The notes under the pieces: model-generated | What the model was told of the DNA's origin: nothing | Databases searched by the model: none | What the model saw: only the letters and a program-made list of their open reading frames with translations | In this document: positions 32,780 to 35,401 of the stretch, in pieces | How positions within the stretch are numbered: position 1 is the first letter of the stretch | Layout of the letters: every line of letters starts with the position of its first letter | Position numbers and translations under genes: made by a program | Origin: Candidatus Thalassarchaeaceae archaeon | GTDB taxonomy: Archaea > Thermoplasmatota > Poseidoniia > Poseidoniales > Thalassarchaeaceae | Direction of reading: 5' to 3' | Assembly (NCBI GenBank): GCA_023700245.1 | Contig: JAJPRE010000016.1 | Location: 1-35,401, forward strand | DNA: 35,401 nucleotides

Positions 32780-34636
32780 CTAATTGCCATATGGTCTGTC
32801 AATATCTAATTGAACTATGTATAATCCTGTGGTTATACAAGAGAGATAGGTGTACCCTTCATGATATTCAGCAGCCCAAATAAATGGAGTCCATCCAAAA
32901 TCATAATATGAACTATCCAAAGGTTCACCATCGCCTGCATGGGAGATGTGATATCCAACTGTGGACTCTGCATGAACTGCCGTTTTGTTTCCGTCTGAAA
33001 GGCCAGCCATCATCATAGTTTCTATGTCAATTACCCATAGTCCTGCGTGGTAACTTGAAAGATATATTCTACCGTCCCAAGCTCCTCCATGACTATTGTC
33101 GGGATATCCTGGAAGTCCAGTTGTGAATATCTCTATATCTGCATTATGAGGGCTAAATAGTAACCATTCTTCTCCCCCTGGGATATGATGATCTTCAGCA
33201 AATGGTATTTCCCAGCCATGAATTAACTTAGGCAGGAATCTGATATTTCCATTATAAAATTCATAGTCTGTAGTATCTAAAAGGTATGACATTCCAGTAC
33301 CGACAGTCGTATCTAATACCTCTGTAGAAAGTAAAGTCAAATGCATTTTTCCAGCCGGATAACCAAGGTGACTTGCATCAACCATATCATCAACAGGTTC
33401 TGCATAATGGATGTAAGAAGCCCTTCCTCCATTTTCATTACCTGTAGTCCCGCTGTCAGGCTGTCCATCGCCATCAAAGTCTTCAAAATCCATCCATAAT
33501 CCTACTTCCGGGGCTCTCCAATTACATCCCAATTGAGTTCCAATGGATACAACACACCCTCCAGCAATGAATGCATATTCGACAGGAGTGTTTTGCGGAT
33601 GAGGTACGTCGCTTACATCAAATATTCTGAGGCCAGCTTCCCAATATGCGCCATAGACATATGTTTTACCAAATCGAGGATCGTTTACATCATCGCCTGG
33701 CCATTTTTGAACTGTCATATCGTGAATATATATCCATCCTCCACGAGTACTTTCCCAAGAAACTTCAGCTTCTCCGACTTTCAATATTGTTGGATCATCT
33801 CCGAACCCATCAAAATTTAGATGAGCAATAGTTATTCCTCCACAAGCATCTCCTTGACCTACATCGCATTGTTCATATTCAGGGTTAGCAACAAAAATAT
33901 ACCATTCATTATCTATCATCTGAGTGTATAAATTGTGTGGGCCACTGGGATGATCTGCATCGTACCAAGCATCTACAAATGTAGGATTTTCTTTATCCGT
34001 AACGTCTACTAAAGTTACGGTAACTTGCGCTGGATCTCCCCATTCTCCAACATTAGGGTCAGCATTACCCGGGTCGACCAATTGATTTTGAACAATTACA
34101 TATTCTCGTCCATCATATTGTAAGTATTTGACATCTAAAACTTGAGTATTGGGATCAATATAGACTCCTTTGACAGTTGTATTGTAAGGATTAGTTACGT
34201 CTACAATGTGCATTTCACTCCATCCAGCAATATACGCATATGTATTACCATCTGGAGATTCAGCAACTTGGACTTCAGCATTACCTGGTGCTGTTAGAGA
34301 ATTGAAAGAAACTGGTTGAATATTATCAGTATATAGTACATGCTGACTTGCATTTCTATGATCATGTCCTTCATCTTGTAATAATGGATCAAGCATCACT
34401 GATTTAGAATTACTGACTTCGTTATCTTGACTTATTAACAAAATCGCACTCATACTTGCAGCTAACAAACACACTACAAGTCCAGATGCTAGTAATATTT
34501 GTCTCATCACATATTTGTCTCTTGTTAAGAACTCCGGAGAGAAATCTTCGTCTGAACCTTCTCCGTCAGAGTTCGTGTTAACTCGGTCAACTGCCGTTGT
34601 ATCCATTATGGGGGCGAGTAGGCGAGTCATGTTCAA
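32780..34636 (-). CDS. LVIVD-type beta-propeller, N-terminally membrane-anchored (first of pair)
   Basis: 618 residues. A cytoplasmic acidic N-terminus (about 1-43), one transmembrane helix (about 47-69), a linker GHDHRNASQH (90-99), then an LVIVD propeller: AYIAGWSEMHIVDVTNP (134-150), TVTLVDVTDKENP, YWEAGLRIFDVSD (331-343), SSYHAGLWVIDIE and the final TYLSCITTGLYIVQLD. His motifs GPHN (234), IHD (305), FSPHNAD (497) and YHAGLW (530) match the downstream gene. A calcium-type DFDGDGQPD lies at 386-394. The TTG at 34636 has GGAG 7 bases upstream; ATG 34630 is an alternative. First gene of a five- or six-gene minus-strand run of exported proteins. Confidence 0.78.
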   Translation of the reverse strand: MNMTRLLAPIMDTTAVDRVNTNSDGEGSDEDFSPEFLTRDKYVMRQILLASGLVVCLLAASMSAILLISQDNEVSNSKSVMLDPLLQDEGHDHRNASQHVLYTDNIQPVSFNSLTAPGNAEVQVAESPDGNTYAYIAGWSEMHIVDVTNPYNTTVKGVYIDPNTQVLDVKYLQYDGREYVIVQNQLVDPGNADPNVGEWGDPAQVTVTLVDVTDKENPTFVDAWYDADHPSGPHNLYTQMIDNEWYIFVANPEYEQCDVGQGDACGGITIAHLNFDGFGDDPTILKVGEAEVSWESTRGGWIYIHDMTVQKWPGDDVNDPRFGKTYVYGAYWEAGLRIFDVSDVPHPQNTPVEYAFIAGGCVVSIGTQLGCNWRAPEVGLWMDFEDFDGDGQPDSGTTGNENGGRASYIHYAEPVDDMVDASHLGYPAGKMHLTLLSTEVLDTTVGTGMSYLLDTTDYEFYNGNIRFLPKLIHGWEIPFAEDHHIPGGEEWLLFSPHNADIEIFTTGLPGYPDNSHGGAWDGRIYLSSYHAGLWVIDIETMMMAGLSDGNKTAVHAESTVGYHISHAGDGEPLDSSYYDFGWTPFIWAAEYHEGYTYLSCITTGLYIVQLDIDRPYGN

Positions 34637-34660
34637 ACCATCGCTCCTTTACGGTGGAAT

Positions 34661-35257
34661 GTGAGACGAGGACTTATATCATTCTTCATTGTATCAATTA
34701 TGCTATTAATTCCATTAAATGTTCAAGCGCATGATCCTAAAAATTACACTATTCTCTTATTTGAAGATGGGCCAACTCCCGAAGGAGTAGTCCCTGGAAT
34801 ACTAGTTGAAAATGACTCTTTATTTGTTAGAAATCATGATTCTCGAGAAAATTTCAGTCATCGTTTGCAAGTTGATTTGGATGGAGATGGAAGTTTTAAT
34901 GGAATCGACGATTATGAGACAAATTGGCTCAACTCATCATGCGAATTAAATGAAACCGGAATTAAGATAGATAATAATTGCAATGCACATGAAGTAATTC
35001 TATTGTCTGTTGATAATGGCTTTCTTCAAGGCAATATATCTATCTTACATCAAGTTAGATTTGAAGGCAATATAACGGAATACGATTTCTATGTTAATTT
35101 TGGAGAAGATGTCCACATTCCCTCCAATGATCCGCCTATTGGGGCTGAAGAAACTTCAGCAGGTAGAGATGTTAGTTATCCATTAATTTTATTATTAATT
35201 GTCTCAGTTGTTGGTATATTATTTATAATTCCACAATTAACTAAATCCAATGAATGA
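34661..35257 (+). CDS. Small exported protein with predicted N-terminal His, paralogue of the one at 30.2 kb
   Basis: 198 residues. Signal peptide (about 5-22) with cleavage after VQA, leaving a mature HDPKNYTILLFEDG. A beta-rich domain has NDSLFVRNHDSRENFSHRLQVDLDGDG (a His pair and a Ca-type DLDGDG), two Cys (SCE, NNC) and SVDNGFLQG; then a linker and a C-terminal helix (about 172-190) ending KSNE. The order of features (His terminus, VRN/FYN strand, acidic DxDGDG, two Cys, tail anchor) matches the gene at 30227. GTG at 34661 is the only reasonable start. It is divergent from the first propeller gene by 24 bases. Confidence 0.65.
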   Translation: MRRGLISFFIVSIMLLIPLNVQAHDPKNYTILLFEDGPTPEGVVPGILVENDSLFVRNHDSRENFSHRLQVDLDGDGSFNGIDDYETNWLNSSCELNETGIKIDNNCNAHEVILLSVDNGFLQGNISILHQVRFEGNITEYDFYVNFGEDVHIPSNDPPIGAEETSAGRDVSYPLILLLIVSVVGILFIIPQLTKSNE

Positions 35258-35312
35258 GGATGAGTGTTCCAACGGTTGAACTCAAGAACTACTTATGTCT
35301 CGCATGGCCATA

Positions 35313-35389
35313 GGGCGCTTAGCTCAGCTTGGAAGAGCACCTCGTTTGCAACGAGGTGGCCGGGGGTTCAAATCCCCCAGCGTCCACCA
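35313..35389 (+). tRNA. tRNA-Ala (anticodon UGC)
   Basis: Acceptor GGGCGCT pairs with AGCGTCC (one G-T). D-arm GCTC/GAGC, anticodon stem CCTCG/CGAGG around TTTGCAA, so anticodon TGC. T-arm GGGGG-TTCAAAT-CCCCC. Discriminator A and encoded CCA (35387-35389). No intron. Confidence 0.96.
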
Positions 35390-35401
35390 TAAAGAGTCCA
35401 T

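Noticed and set aside
1-35401. CRISPR arrays, insertion sequences, prophage or integrase genes
   Set aside because: I saw no regularly spaced repeats, transposase or integrase motifs or target-site duplications. The tRNA genes are intact and have no integrase beside them.

Overview
The window reads as a contiguous piece of an AT-rich euryarchaeal chromosome, most likely a marine planktonic Thermoplasmatota archaeon (Marine Group II / Poseidoniales type). Archaeal core genes support this: the small subunit of DNA polymerase D, ribosomal protein L37e, NOB1 and an archaeal-type TyrRS. They are mixed with genes of bacterial flavour (ETF and acyl-CoA dehydrogenases, SufS/SufE, FolD, a class II tRNA nucleotidyltransferase) and large secreted lipoproteins with low-complexity acidic linkers. 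The lineage is an inference from gene content; no rRNA is present. Genes are tightly packed, no gene-free stretch exceeds about 120 bases, and there is no sign of insertion sequences, prophage or CRISPR.

Layout. 1-2.1 kb: end of a small membrane protein, L37e and purF (plus strand). 2.1-6.2 kb (minus): etfB-etfA, a glutaryl-CoA dehydrogenase and a membrane-anchored propeller-like protein. 6.3-9.6 kb (plus): a DUF5611-like protein, tyrS and a long HMG-CoA synthase (mevalonate pathway, isoprenoid lipids). 9.6-15.2 kb: a second acyl-CoA dehydrogenase, a GcvH-like protein without a lipoylation lysine, a bacterial-type CCA/poly(A) polymerase, a SerK-like ParB-domain protein, a HEAT-repeat protein and a PCMT-like methyltransferase. 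15.3-20.4 kb: tRNA-Val, PncC, PolD small subunit, a phosphoserine-phosphatase-like HAD enzyme, a MoaD-like protein, TatA, NOB1, a DedA/VTT membrane protein and tRNA-Glu. 20.5-26.1 kb: a SLOG/DUF2493 protein, sufS-sufE-sufT, folD, tRNA-Thr, a zinc-ribbon membrane protein and pheS.

26.0-35.3 kb is the most unusual part. A minus-strand run encodes only exported proteins: two large LVIVD-type beta-propellers, a small secreted protein whose mature N-terminus is predicted to be histidine, two SCO1/SenC copper-chaperone-like proteins with foreign inserts, and a lipoprotein that joins an FSH1-like serine hydrolase to a YHYH domain. A divergent gene that looks like a paralogue of the small His-terminal protein starts 24 bases from the first propeller gene. 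I read this as a candidate extracellular copper-handling or copper-enzyme locus; the function is inferred, not shown. tRNA-Ala closes the window.

All four tRNA genes encode their 3' CCA. The metabolic genes fit an aerobic heterotroph that oxidises acyl-CoA compounds (two dehydrogenases feeding the EtfAB electron carrier), possibly with a copper-dependent respiratory chain served by the SCO proteins.
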